Source: Kitagawia praeruptora (lineage: Eukaryota; Streptophyta; Magnoliopsida; Apiales; Apiaceae). Taken from it: a DNA stretch of 64,000 nucleotides. This document shows, one piece after another, positions 10,170-20,517 of this stretch. The notes beneath the pieces were generated by a model. The model saw only the letters and a program-made list of their open reading frames with translations, did no database searches and was not told where the DNA came from. The stretch lies in assembly GCA_037693485.1 (NCBI GenBank), contig CM075346.1, forward strand, positions 59,205,001-59,269,000, given 5' to 3'. How positions within the stretch are numbered: position 1 is the first letter of the stretch; each line of letters opens with the position of its first letter. The position numbers and the translations under genes are program-made.

Positions 10170-13100
10170 ACTGGGAAATATCAATAATCATTGGAAATGT
10201 CATCATTGAAAAAGTAGCTCCGGTGAAAGGACTCAATCACAATTTGCTAAGTGTTAGTCAAATCATAGACAGAGGTTATCATGTCAACTTTTATGATACT
10301 CATTTTGAAGTGATCAGCAAAACATCAGGGAAGGTTGCATTAACTGGTCAAAGGCATGGTAACATTTATGAAGCCAACATCTACAGAAATACTGATGGTC
10401 CCTCTACATGTCTCATCAGCAAAGCTTCGGTAGATGATAGTTAGAATTGGCACAAGAAACTTTCTCATCTCAACTTCAACAACATCAATGAGTTGGTTAA
10501 GAAAGACTTAGTGAGAGGATTACCAAAGGCATTATATACTCCAGATGGACTATGTGATGCTTGTCAGAAGGCTAAACAAAGAAGGACATCATTCAAGAGT
10601 AAAACAGAATCCTCAATTGATGAACCATATCACATGCTTCACCTTGACTTGTTTTGACCAGTCAACATAATGTCCATCAGTAAGAAAAGGCATACTCTAG
10701 TCATTGTTGATGAATATACTAGATTTACCTGGGTGTATATTCTACAAAGAAAAGATGAAACAGCTGAGATACTCTTAGATCATGTGAGACTCATTGAGAC
10801 TAGCACAAAGTACAAAGTCAAGATTCTAAGAAGTGATAATGGAACTGAATTCAAGAATTCAGCAATAGAAGAGTTCTGCAAGTACAAAGGAATAGTTCAA
10901 CAATTCTCTGCTCCTGGCACACCCCAGAAAAATGGAATGGTTGAAAGAAAGAACAGAACTCTCATTGAAGCTGGCAGAACTATGTTGGAGGAAGCTAAAC
11001 TACCTACATACTTCTGGGCAGAAGCAGTCAACACATCATGTTACACTCCGAACATCACATCGATCAACAAACATGGTGTAACCCCTTATCAAATGATTAA
11101 GAAAAAGAAACCAAGTCTGAAGCATTTACATGTATTTGGCTGCAAGTGCTTTGTTCTAAGACCTCATCCTGAACAGCTAGATAAATTTAAGACAAAAGCT
11201 GATGAGGGCATCTTTATTGGTTATCCAACAACAAGAGCCTTTAAAGTCTACAATCTACGAACAAAGACAATCATGGAGTCTATCAATGTATCCTTTGATG
11301 ATAAGAAGATTACAGGAATAGCTGAAGACTCACATGACAGTTTGATTTTTGCAAATAAAGCTACCAAGAATCCTGATGAAAGAATGTCAGAAACTGATAC
11401 TCCATCAGATCATGACGCTCCTATCATTCCTGATGGAACTCAAATTATTGATGAAAATGCAAATGTTGAGGGGGAGCAACAACAAAAGACCATCAACTCA
11501 AAAGCAACTGAAACATCAGGAGGAGATTCATCAGAAACAGATTCAAGTGATAACTCTAACAGCAGATCAGAAAGAGATAGCACTATCTCAGGGGGAGCTT
11601 CTAGCAATTCTAGTTCTTCTGAAGAAAACACCAATCCAGGGGGAGCATCATACTCAAGAAATGACCTACCACCAGCAAGGAAATGGACTAAAAGCCATAC
11701 TCCTGATTTAATTATTGGGAATCCTGATGCAGTTGTTAAAACCAAGAGTGTAACTCAGAATGAATGTCTTTATCACAACTTTCTATCAAAGGAGGAGCCT
11801 AAGAAAGTTGAAGATGCACTCAAGGATGCTGATTGGGTTATAGCTATGCAAGAAGAACTAAATACATTTGAAAGGAATGAAGTCTGGAAACTAGTACCAA
11901 GACCAAAGGGTAGGTCAATTGTGGGTACAAAGTGGGTGTTCAGAAACAAGACAGATTCAGATGGCACCATTGTGAGGAATAAAGCAAGACTAGTTGCAAA
12001 GGGGTATTCTCAACAAGAAGGAATAGACTATGATGAGACTTTTGCTCCAGTTGCAAGGCTAGAAGCCATTAGAAGTTTTCTGGCATATGCAGCCCACAAG
12101 AAATTCAAGGTTTTCCAGATGGATGTGAAAACTGCTTTTCTAAATGGAGAACTAGAAGAAGAGGTGTATGTTGAACAACCTCCTGGCTTCATTGATCCTA
12201 AATATCCAGATTATGTCTATAGACTGGATAAAGCACTTTATGGACTAAAGCAAGCTCCAAGAGCCTGGTATGAAACTCTGGCTCAATTCTTACTCGAAAG
12301 TGGATTCAAAAGAGGTAAAATTGATAAAACCTTGTTTTATTTGAATCATGGTAAGGATTTGCTGTTAGTTCAAATTTATGTTGATGATATCATTTTTGGG
12401 TCAACTAACTCCAAATTGTGTGAGAAGTTTTCAAAGCTACTAGATATCAAATGAGCATGATGGGCGAAATGAGCTATTTCTTAGGTCTGCAAGTTAAACA
12501 GACTGATGATGGGATTTTTATCAATCAGTCAAAGTATACAAAGAATTTACTGAAGAAGTTTAACATGCAAGATAGTGTTACTGCTTCAACTCCCAAAGCT
12601 ACAGCTACCAAGCTTGATCCTAATCAAGGTACTGAGGTAGATGTAACGAACTACAGAGGTATGATAGGCTCACTTCTATATTTAACTGCTAGTAGACCAG
12701 ATATCATGTATGCAACCTGTCTATGTGTAAGATTTCAGGCAAATCCCAGGGAACCACATCTCATAGCAGTCAAAAGGATTTTCAGATACTTGAAAGGCAC
12801 TCCATTTCTTGGCCTTTGGTATGCTAGAGAGTCTGATTTTAGTTTATGTGGATACTCAGATACTGATTTTGCAGGTTGCAAAATAGACAGGAAAAGTACT
12901 TCAGGCAATTGTCAGTTTCTTGGAGGAAGACTTGTTTCTTGGTTTAATAAAAAGCAAAAGTCTATCTCCACATCAACTGCAGAAGCTGAGTACATTGCTG
13001 CTGGAAGCTGTTGTGCTCAGATAATATGGATGAGAAATCAGCTAATGGACTATGGTTTGTCATATTCAAAAATACCTATTTATTGTGATAACCAAAGTGC

Positions 13101-13317
13101 TATTGCAATGACAGGAAATCCAGTACAGCATTCTCTTACTAAGCGTATCAGTATTAGATATCATTTTATAAGAGAGCAAGTAATGGAAGGGACAATTGAG
13201 TTACACTTTGTTCCTACTGATCAACAGCTAGCTGATATATTCACCAAGCCACTACCTGAAGCTACATTTACAAAGTTGGTGAATGAATTAGGAATGGTGA
13301 ACTATGAGAGTTTTTGA
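10170..13317 (+). pseudogene. pol: Pol polyprotein of element B (integrase-RT-RNase H), broken
   Basis: It begins at the conserved Gly-Asn-Val-Ile-Ile-Glu strand of the pre-integrase domain (about 10190). The integrase zinc region spans about 10450-10570 and the core about 10630-10960. RT has Tyr-Val-Asp-Asp at 12377-12388, and RNase H ends at 13317 after Gly-Met-Val-Asn-Tyr-Glu. Lesions: TAG at 10442-10444 where paralogues have Trp, TGA at 10655-10657 where they have Gly, and a frameshift near 12445, after which a second frame (12451-13317) carries the rest. Protease and gag are absent because A is inserted upstream. The integrase-RT linker carries three GGGGGAG tracts (11470, 11591, 11639). 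Confidence 0.92.
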
Positions 13318-13828
13318 AAACAAATGGAGACCAAATACTGATAATCATTAGATCCTGTTGCATATCGAATACTGATGAAAATTCAATCCTGGCTCAAGTC
13401 AAACATCGAATCCTGATGCGATGGTTCGTTTATCAGTAAAACTTTTAGATTCTAAGTACTCTTTACTGTTCTGTTTTCCTGATTTATTTTTGGAAAGTGT
13501 TAATGAACTTGTTAATAATGTGATTACTTTAATTAGTTTTCATGCTTACTTCTCTGATTAAAATCTATGAAGAACAGTTCATTAACATAAAAAGTGCAGA
13601 TCACTTGTGAATAAGATTAGAGAAACAAGAGTTTTCATTGATAATAAAAGAGAGATTACATGTAAACATTACATCTTTTTGTTTTCTCTACCTACTAATC
13701 TATTCAACAACAAAAGGAAAAATGAAATCTAAACCACACCATTGTTAGCATCTATCCCAGATCCCATCTTTGACACTTTGTTTGGGTGGAAGTCGATAGG
13801 GATAAGGTTATTTTTGCTGACATATTCA
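13318..13828 (+). other. Spacer of element B after pol, with AATCCTGATG motifs
   Basis: Non-coding. Motif copies or near-copies occur at 13333 (AATACTGATAA), 13351, 13367 (GAATACTGATGA), 13384 and 13408 (GAATCCTGATGC). Read on the minus strand, the part at about 13620-13690 forms the 3' flank of the antisense ORF, with ATGTAAT and AATGAAAAC. Confidence 0.55.
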
Positions 13829-14086
13829 TTAACAATGGTTGGTGGTGTTAGATGAGGATGTCTTAGAGGAAAGCCATGCTAATGTTGCTTGGAGAGCAGC
13901 ATCGATGTCTATCACTTTTGCAGGTATTTCTCTCTCGATTTCTTCAAGACCGGCATCCATCTGCAACCACAAAGTTTCAAGTTGCCTTTCCCAGTCAAAG
14001 GCATCAAAATCTTCATGAGTATAGCTGAAGATATCTCTCTTCTCAACGAGATGAAGATTCTTTTCCTTGATGGTAAGTTTTGACAT
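13829..14086 (-). CDS. Antisense small ORF (85 codons) in the pol/accessory spacer of element B
   Basis: Complete ATG-to-stop frame opposite to the element. It encodes a helix-rich acidic protein with no signal peptide or membrane segment. The minus strand has a TATA-like TATTTAA at 14187-14181, about 95 bases upstream of the ATG, and an AATGAAAAC poly(A)-like signal downstream (near 13635). Position and gene-like layout match the antisense ORFs of D and E, although I cannot align the proteins convincingly with those two. A short Glu-rich segment resembles the sense ORF of A. Function unknown. It may be an expressed antisense additional ORF, a class known in plant LTR elements. Confidence 0.5.
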   Translation of the reverse strand: MSKLTIKEKNLHLVEKRDIFSYTHEDFDAFDWERQLETLWLQMDAGLEEIEREIPAKVIDIDAALQATLAWLSSKTSSSNTTNHC

Positions 14087-14610
14087 TGTTTAAAGTGTGT
14101 TGTTTGAAAGGGTTTTTGAGTTTTCTCAGGGAAGAAAGAAGGGTTCAAGGTTAAAGTGATAGTGGACAAGTGTCATTGTGTTAAATAGAGGTGGAAGTTA
14201 TCGAGGACATGAAACGCTTCGTATTCTGGTTTTTGGTATCAGGTATTTTTAGATTGTGATATTTGATTTCTTTAATTAATATCATTGCTATATTTCTCAT
14301 CATTATCACAATTGTATTTCTTAACAATAATACGAGCGCGTATGTTTTACTCATTGAGACATATAGATACACATTGTAAGTCGCGTGCGGTTATCACCAC
14401 TCTCTCACGTAATTTGGTCCATTACTTATTTTGCACAAATCGAATACTGACATCTGTATTTGAGAAATCATTAGTTTTGTCTAAAATCAATTTAGTTTTC
14501 TAAATTGATTCATTATTCTCAAACAATCAGTATCGCATCGTCTTTTTCAACTGTGCGAACTTAAACCCTACTTTTCAAAATCACCAATTTCCACACTCTC
14601 CAAAACTATA
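14087..14610 (+). other. Spacer of element B upstream of accessory ORF
   Basis: Non-coding and AT-rich. It contains the antisense ORF's putative promoter (TATTTAA at 14181-14187 on the minus strand) and, close to the accessory ORF, two motif variants (GAATACTGACATC near 14446, CAATCAGTATC near 14526). Confidence 0.45.
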
Positions 14611-17600
14611 ATGGATTCTTCACCATTCACAAACAGCAAGACTATGGTAAATGGTGTCACTTTTGATCCTAACAATTATGTTGCTGTTCTTGACCATCAG
14701 GAGCTACCGAATGATTTTCACATCATTCAGGATTTCTTGGCCACAAGCCCAATTAATTATGCTTTAACCCAACCTGCAAAAGTTTCTTTTAAGTGTGTTA
14801 TGCAGGTTTGGAATACTGCTATCTTTGGTGTATGTGAACCTTCAGGAAAGCCTAACTTGACATTTGAGTACAATGGTGTTACACATCATGTGACTCCTCG
14901 AGTAATAGAAGAAGCTCTTCAACTACCATCTCCAAAGGATACTCCTGCTGATATCTCTGATTCTGAACTTCTTGAGTTTGCCACAAGAATGGGATATAAT
15001 GGAAAGTCAAAGAAGTTTGTAGAGTTGTACAAAACTAAGCTAAAGCGAGAATGGTTACTTCTTTGATACAATCAGTAGATGCTTTCTAAACAAAGTTTCA
15101 AACTTTGATGCATTACCTATTCCCTCGGTGAAGATTGGGTATTCTCTAATTCATGATATTTCTTTTGACTATGGGTCTTTTGTTTTGAAGGCATTAAAGT
15201 GATAGAAAAATATATAAATGTGGTTATGTCTATTTTATTAGATTTCTTCAATTGATATTCTCTCACTTATGTCCCAATGTCGAATTTGAGAATGATACAG
15301 TTTTGCCTATCTTTAAGATTTCTGCTAACAATATTATTTCTCTCCTTAAATGTGATAAGGCAAATGGTTTTGAAGGTAATAATACCCTAATGAGGTCAGG
15401 CTTCTTTTGTCAAAGAGAATGTCTACTCATTATGGGTCTATTACTGATGGTCTTGGACCAGTTACTGGTGCTATGAGACAGGACACTACACATCCTATTT
15501 CTGACCAAAGAACACAACCCAAACACTCATCCAAACAGTCAACCACCTCTGGTGTCTCACAAAAGGCATCAGTTATAAAATCAATGGAATTAGCTAGATC
15601 TGATGTGTCTGCAAGACAATCAGGATAAAAAAATTTCTCCACTCCAAACACTCTCAAAAGAAGTCACAAGGGGGTGAACAAGGGGTCCTAGCTATGGAGA
15701 AATCTGCACTTGAGGTTGATAAATCTTTGATTGAAATCGGGGTGTATAAGGAAATAGGAGAAAAGAGGAAATTAAGTCAGAAGATTGATTCTGAGTCTGA
15801 TTATGATTCTGATGATGATAAACTGCCTCTATCAGTTGCATTAAAGAAAAAGGAAGTTGCTACTGTTGTTACTGAAGAAATGGCTATTTCTGAAAAGCCA
15901 AAGAAAAGGAGAAGGCTACTTAACAAGAGCAGATATTTTATTCCTATGGAGCCACGGAATCTTACTGATGATATAGAGATCATTACTGATGTCTCTAACA
16001 ATCCGATGGATCATCAGTTCCTGACGCAACTACTACTCCTGACAACTCACCTGTGAAGACTGTTGAGATTTCTTATTCTCAAGCATCTGCTTCTCCAAAG
16101 AAAAGAACTTTTGATATGTCACTATACCAGCTAGTTGCTACTGTTGTCAAGCTTGGACAACGACCACCACCTCTCTACGAGCAACAACAAGCTGCAATAA
16201 AAGTATTTGCAAGACAGAAGAAACAAAGGACATCGTCACCTCTGAAAGGATCTAGCCCACAAGAACCTGAACTTCAAAGTAGTTTAGCAACTACTGCAAA
16301 TCCAGTCACACAAGAACCATCCACTCAAAGTGTGGATGCAGACATTTTTGAAGGAATAGTCCCACAAGAACCACTTTCTCAAAGGGAAGGTGAAGACAAG
16401 AACATTTCTGCCACACAAGAACCATCTTCTCAAAGTGAAGATGCAGGCAAAATCACATTAGCAGGGGAGTTTCCTGACAATGCTCAAGGGGCTTCTGAAA
16501 TTGAATTTGACTTAGCTCAAAGTCTGACAGATAAAGCTGCTAATAATAAGCATATTGCTGAATATGATGATCTACTCACAGACACTACATTTGAGGGAAG
16601 TACACAAGAACCTTTAACTCAAAGTGTTGAAGCGGCTTCATAACCTCAGACTACACAAGAACCATTGGTAGCAAATACTGATGCAAGTCATTCTACAGTT
16701 GCAGATGTCAATCCTGATGCTTCTGATCCAAGTATTCCTTTGCTCATTGAGCCGGTTTCTTCAAGGCTAATGGAATTTATTACTACTTCATCAGGTAACA
16801 CTTCTATCTCTACTTCTTTTACTACTGCTAGTATGATTACAGATAGACCTGAGACAAGGGATACCTCTATTTGTATGACTTCAAACCACTCTTCTCAGCC
16901 ACCTCTTATTTTTTTGAATTTGTTAAGCCATAACATTTCTTGTGAGAATGAGAGTGAACAATTAGAGAAAAAAAAGAGTGAAGAGAGGCAGTCTCCTGTA
17001 CTGGCAAAAGGAGAGGTAGAAAAGAGTGAGAAGTTACAAACTTCTAGTAAGGTAGCAATTACTATTGAAAGTAACTTAGGAAACATTATGAGAAGTGATG
17101 AGATCACTTTACAAGAACAGAGAAATATAGGAACTGTTTCTATTCACAATACATGTTTTCAGGATGCACCAACTCCATCTATTGATTTGAAAATGAAAGG
17201 TGTCATGAATCCTGAAGATAATGTGGATGATAGAATACCTGAGGCTAATGATAGCTTAGATGATGAAGATGATGATAATGCTGATGATGACCCTGAAGTA
17301 GTTCAACTGAAAGTTGTCATGAAAGCAAGTCTAGGATCTGCTCATGGTTCTTCTAGCAAGTTTATGGAGTCTCTGAGTAAATCTACAGCTGCTCTAATTG
17401 AGATCAGAGGAGAATATAGCAATCTTATTCCTGAGCATATTTAAGCTGTAAGGAGATCTGAATGGTATACTAACTAGAATCAGCCTAATGCTAATATAAA
17501 TTTCAATAATGCTTTTTTTCATTCCAGTCATATAGCCACTAAGCTTGATCCTAATCTCAAAGCTCATCTGAAGACTACTACTATTCTGGAAAAGGGTCTG

Positions 17601-18309
17601 AAAGATGAAATTAATTCTGTCAAGACTGATAATGAAAAGTTTCATGCTGGTTCATTAAGGATTCTTCTCAGATTGCTACTACTCAACAGCTTAGACATTT
17701 AAGTACTGCCTTCACCACAAGGATGGAAACTGTAGAGGTTAAAGTTGATACTTTGTCTTCTAAGGTTGATAATATTGAAGAATCTATCAAATTGATCTTA
17801 TCTTTATTGCTCCCTGCTGATGAGGATTCTGATGTCAAAAAGGGGGAGAAGGTAGTCAAAACAAAATGCACACTTGATCTAGTTATAAGAAAGGGTGATG
17901 ATACTTCTGGAAATGATGGTGGTGGTGGTGCTCAGTTATATGGAGGAACCTCTGATGCTGCTTTGGTAACAAGGAGAAGTACATCTCAAACTCAAACCAG
18001 GCAGTCAACTCATGTTTCTGAAACTGGTAAAAAGATAGTAAGGACAATGATCAAATCTCAAATCCTGATAGAAGAACAATTTTTGTCACCTGGTCAAAGT
18101 CAAAGGCAAACACTTCCTACAATTCTTGAAGGTGATGAAGATTTGCTAATTACTGATGTAGAAGATGCTCCACATCTATTCGAGAAGATTACTACTAAGT
18201 CAGGTGATAGTGAAATTGTATATCACAATAGTGCTAGGTTTCATCAGTATCATGCTGAGAAGGCACTTGCTTTAACTTCTGAAGAAAATCCAAACATGAC
18301 TACTGATGA
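14611..18309 (+). pseudogene. Accessory ORF of element B, frameshifted and cut by element D
   Basis: The start ATG at 14611 opens a domain like those of C, D and E: a substrate-like N-terminus with Asp-Phe-Leu-x3-Pro-Ile-Asn-Tyr-Ala-Leu, then Pro-Arg-Val-Ile-Glu-Glu-Ala-Leu-x-Leu-Pro and Lys-Arg-Glu-Trp near 15050, where the frame breaks. Coding character continues in changing frames: 15694-16056, 16053-16643, 16665-17444 and 17723-18309. The middle is rich in Thr-Gln-Glu-Pro-x-(T/S)-Gln-Ser repeats (16250-16640). A coiled coil (Val-Lys-Val-Asp-Thr-Leu-x-Ser-Lys-Val-Asp) is at about 17740-17800. The end is removed by insertion of D's LTR at 18310. Related ORFs in composite-family genomes are sometimes labelled as longin-like, which I consider unsupported. 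Function unknown. Confidence 0.7.
16260..16630 (+). repeat. Degenerate in-frame repeat (Thr/Pro-Gln-Glu-Pro) in accessory ORF of B
   Basis: CACAAGAACC(A/T) recurs at about 16259, 16309, 16363, 16413 and 16601, each time encoding Gln-Glu-Pro followed by (S/T/L)-(S/T)-Gln-(S/R). This is a low-complexity linker that can expand and contract and explains part of the length difference between families. Confidence 0.6.
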
Positions 18310-19068
18310 TGTTAGGAATAATTCATGAGTTGTGATGTTAAGAATAGAATTTTACGTATATTTCTTGTATATCCTGATCTTATAAAGGATTTAGCACCTT
18401 GTATAGGAAATATGTGTTAGACAGTTATCTGTAGAGATTAGTCAGGAATGAACAGTGCATCAAGTACTACATGTGAGGAACTGAGATCGAATCCTGATAT
18501 GTCAAGTCAAATAATGATCAATTACTGATAGGATGGTTAGATCCTGATGCAAGAGGGAATCCTGATATCAGTCGTGTTACTGATGATGTCATTATGGATG
18601 CTACAGAAACTGGCAAGTGCTATAAAACAGGATCGTTGTTTGAAGAACAAGCAAGAAGATATTATGAAGGGAAGAATTTTCTATTGATGAAAACTATCAA
18701 CTGGAAGGCAGAACATTGTCATGTAAAGATTATCCTTCCGTAATTAGTTGATAGGAAGCATTATAAATACTCTCTCTATATCATTGTAAAAAGAGTCGTA
18801 GTCGAACAAGTGTGAGTTGTAAGTTCGTGTGCGTAGCTCTGTATAAGGTTTGTATTCGAGAGTTCGAAACAAACAGAGAGAGAGATTTGTATTGTCAGCA
18901 GCTGCTAAAGGTATTTGTACACCTTTGGTAGAGTTTGTATTTGATCTTGTTAATACAAACAGAGTTTGATTCATTCGTTTATTCTTGTTCATATAACCAA
19001 GCAAAAATCAGCCACGATTATATAACTTGTATTCAACCCCCCCCTTCCACAAGTTATTCGAGTTAACA
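18310..19068 (+). repeat. 5' LTR of element D
   Basis: It begins TGTTAGGAATAATTCATGAG and ends GAGTTAACA. It matches E's LTR (52495-53230, reverse) over its whole length. A TATA box (TATAAATA) is at 18762-18769 and a C-run at 19037. AATCCTGATG motif copies are at 18489, 18540 and 18558, with variants at 18521 and 18577. A primer site follows two bases after its end, so this is a 5' LTR even though it abuts B's ORF on the left. Confidence 0.9.
18762..18769 (+). promoter_or_regulatory. TATA box in the D LTR
   Basis: TATAAATA, followed by a CT-rich stretch (CTCTCTCTAT). It is conserved in the reverse-strand LTR of E at 52782-52789. The expected transcription start is about 30 bases downstream, as in plant copia LTRs. 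Confidence 0.65.
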
Positions 19069-19070
19069 AT

Positions 19071-19087
19071 TGGTATCAGAGCAGGTT
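19071..19087 (+). other. Primer binding site of element D
   Basis: TGGTATCAGAGCAGGTT, complementary to the 3' end of plant initiator tRNA-Met, lies two bases after the LTR. It is not a tRNA gene. Confidence 0.9.
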
Positions 19088-19117
19088 GATTTCGAATAAT
19101 CATAAAGATCTGCAATC

Positions 19118-19176
19118 ATGTCTGGTTACAAGGATGGGAATACTAAGATTCCTATGCTCAAGAGAAACGAATATAT
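19118..19176 (+). pseudogene. gag: First ~20 codons of D gag, cut by element C
   Basis: The ATG at 19118 opens the frame that starts Met-Ser-Gly-Tyr-Lys-Asp-Gly-Asn, the same start as E's gag. It ends at the C insertion. The remaining gag resumes at 34721. The last five bases (TATAT, 19172-19176) are one copy of the target duplication. Confidence 0.9.
19172..19176 (+). repeat. Left target-site duplication of element C
   Basis: TATAT here pairs with TATAC at 34721-34725. Intact relative E reads ...GAATACACTC at the uninterrupted site. Five bases is the usual copia duplication, and one copy carries a C-to-T change. Confidence 0.8.
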
Positions 19177-20472
19177 TATTAGTTATAGAGGCATGCCTGT
19201 ATACATCTAATAACAAGCCTAATTGTTTGTAATGCTTTGCATTACTTACATGACCTCTTAACTGAGGGAACCTCTAGTTGTAGAGTTTCTGCTTGTATTG
19301 TACTTGTAGTAGGCATCAAATCCTAGTTGTGTAACTATACTTATAGAGTCTAGAATAATGCTTGAAAGAAGTTCCAAGGTTCATACCTCAAGCAAGAAGA
19401 TAAAGACTGTCAAATAATCACAGTTGGGATTTGAAGAAATGAAGAATTTGCCTAAGTACCAATTCGAGAAATATATTTGTCTATTCGATAAGTCTAGCAT
19501 TCGAGAAGTCAGGGATTCGATATCTCAAGACACTATTCGATATCTCTGAATACACTGTTCGATATCTCATTCGATATCTCAGAGATTCGATATGTCTATG
19601 TACTCTATTCGAGAACTCAGGAAGTCAACAAGTCAAAGTAGTATTCGAGTTCTCAAGGAGTCAACAAGTCAAAGTTCCATTCGATATCTCAAAGACTCAG
19701 AAAGCTATTCGATATCTCAAGGATTCGACAAGTCAAGTGTTCTATTCGACAACTCAAGGAATCCTGAAGAAAAGAGCTATTCGAGAAGTAATTCGATATG
19801 TCAATATAACAGTGTTCGAGAACTCAGAGTTATCAATCAAGTCAATTCTAGTTCTCGAATCAACTACTTAGTCACTTCTCGAATGCATTCTTAGAGACAA
19901 AATACTGAAGAAATTGTACAAGTCAGAAACCTGCAACAAGCCAATGCACTTTATGGACCACAATCTGTAACGTGCTCTAGAAAGCCTACAAGGAAGCTTG
20001 GAGAGATATAGAAGAGACAAAGGGCTAAAGAAGTGGATCTGAACAGGCTTTGCAAAGTCAAATCTGTAACCGTTTGGACACTTACTCAAAAAGGATAGAC
20101 AGACTAGAAAGTAATTTGTTCAGCTACCTTATTTGTAGTAAGTAGGGTGTATCCATGTTCTATAAGGATACAGCCTCACTTCCTTAGTCAATTAACTTTG
20201 TAACTTTGTGAGTCAAGTTTTTCATACACTGTAAGCTGTATCTCTCTGAGAAAAACGAAGCTGAGAATACTATCATTTGTATTCACAGATTGTAGCAACC
20301 TTTATCTAATAATACATTAGATTAAAGTGATATTGTGTCTTGTGTTATTCTTTATCTGTACCTTCTATCTTACACACACAAACACTCTTGCTACATAGAC
20401 TCTAGCCAAAGAAAAGTTCAAGAATCCATTCTCCCCCCCTCTGTATTCTTTTATCGTATTCAATACTCAACA
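19177..20472 (+). repeat. 5' LTR of element C
   Basis: It starts TATTAGTTATAG (the TG is mutated to TA; the 3' copy has TGTTAGTTACAG) and ends AATACTCAACA. A TATA-like TATAAGGA is at 20161-20168. The left half carries the dense TTCGA motif array. The 3' end carries a C/T-rich run. Confidence 0.92.
19462..19885 (+). repeat. Array of ~18 copies of the C-family motif ATTCGA(GA/TA/CA)(A/T)(C/G)TC in the LTR
   Basis: Copies begin near 19462, 19483, 19499, 19515, 19535, 19557, 19569, 19585, 19607, 19643, 19679, 19707, 19723, 19744, 19779, 19791 and 19814, spaced irregularly at 12-36 bases, all in direct orientation. Two inverted copies (GTTCTCGAAT near 19851, CTTCTCGAAT near 19876) close the array. 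The most frequent forms are ATTCGATATCTC and ATTCGAGAACTC. The copy at 32318-32741 in the 3' LTR keeps the array with a few substitutions. The AAGTCAACAAGTCAAAG spacer also repeats. Confidence 0.85.
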
Positions 20473-20474
20473 AG

Positions 20475-20491
20475 TGGTATCAGAGCGGGCT
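20475..20491 (+). other. Primer binding site of element C
   Basis: TGGTATCAGAGCGGGCT, two bases after the LTR, is complementary to initiator tRNA-Met for the first 12 bases. Confidence 0.88.
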
Positions 20492-20517
20492 GTTTATTCA
20501 AAAATAGAAAAACGATC

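Larger units (their letters stand above)
10170..18309 (+). mobile_element. Element B: Ty1/copia (Sirevirus-like), both ends missing
   Basis: This copia body starts abruptly in the pre-integrase region, at the end of A's LTR, and stops abruptly inside its accessory ORF, where D's LTR begins at 18310. There is no polypurine tract before that LTR, so the LTR belongs to D and not to B. B therefore hosts both A and D and is the oldest layer. Its motif (AATCCTGATG) and accessory ORF indicate the same family group as D and E. Confidence 0.8.

Noticed and set aside
18310..19068. Tandem B-LTR-D array sharing one LTR
   Set aside because: B lacks a polypurine tract here and its ORF is cut mid-frame, so an insertion of D into B explains the junction better.
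19071..19087. TGGTATCAGAGC matches as tRNA genes
   Set aside because: They are short primer binding sites next to LTR ends (also 20475, 33889 and 63910 on the reverse). No cloverleaf surrounds them.
20335..20517. Start of the C gag frame inside the LTR
   Set aside because: The upstream codons come from LTR sequence in chance frame. The ATG at 20518, after the PBS, matches the usual copia start.
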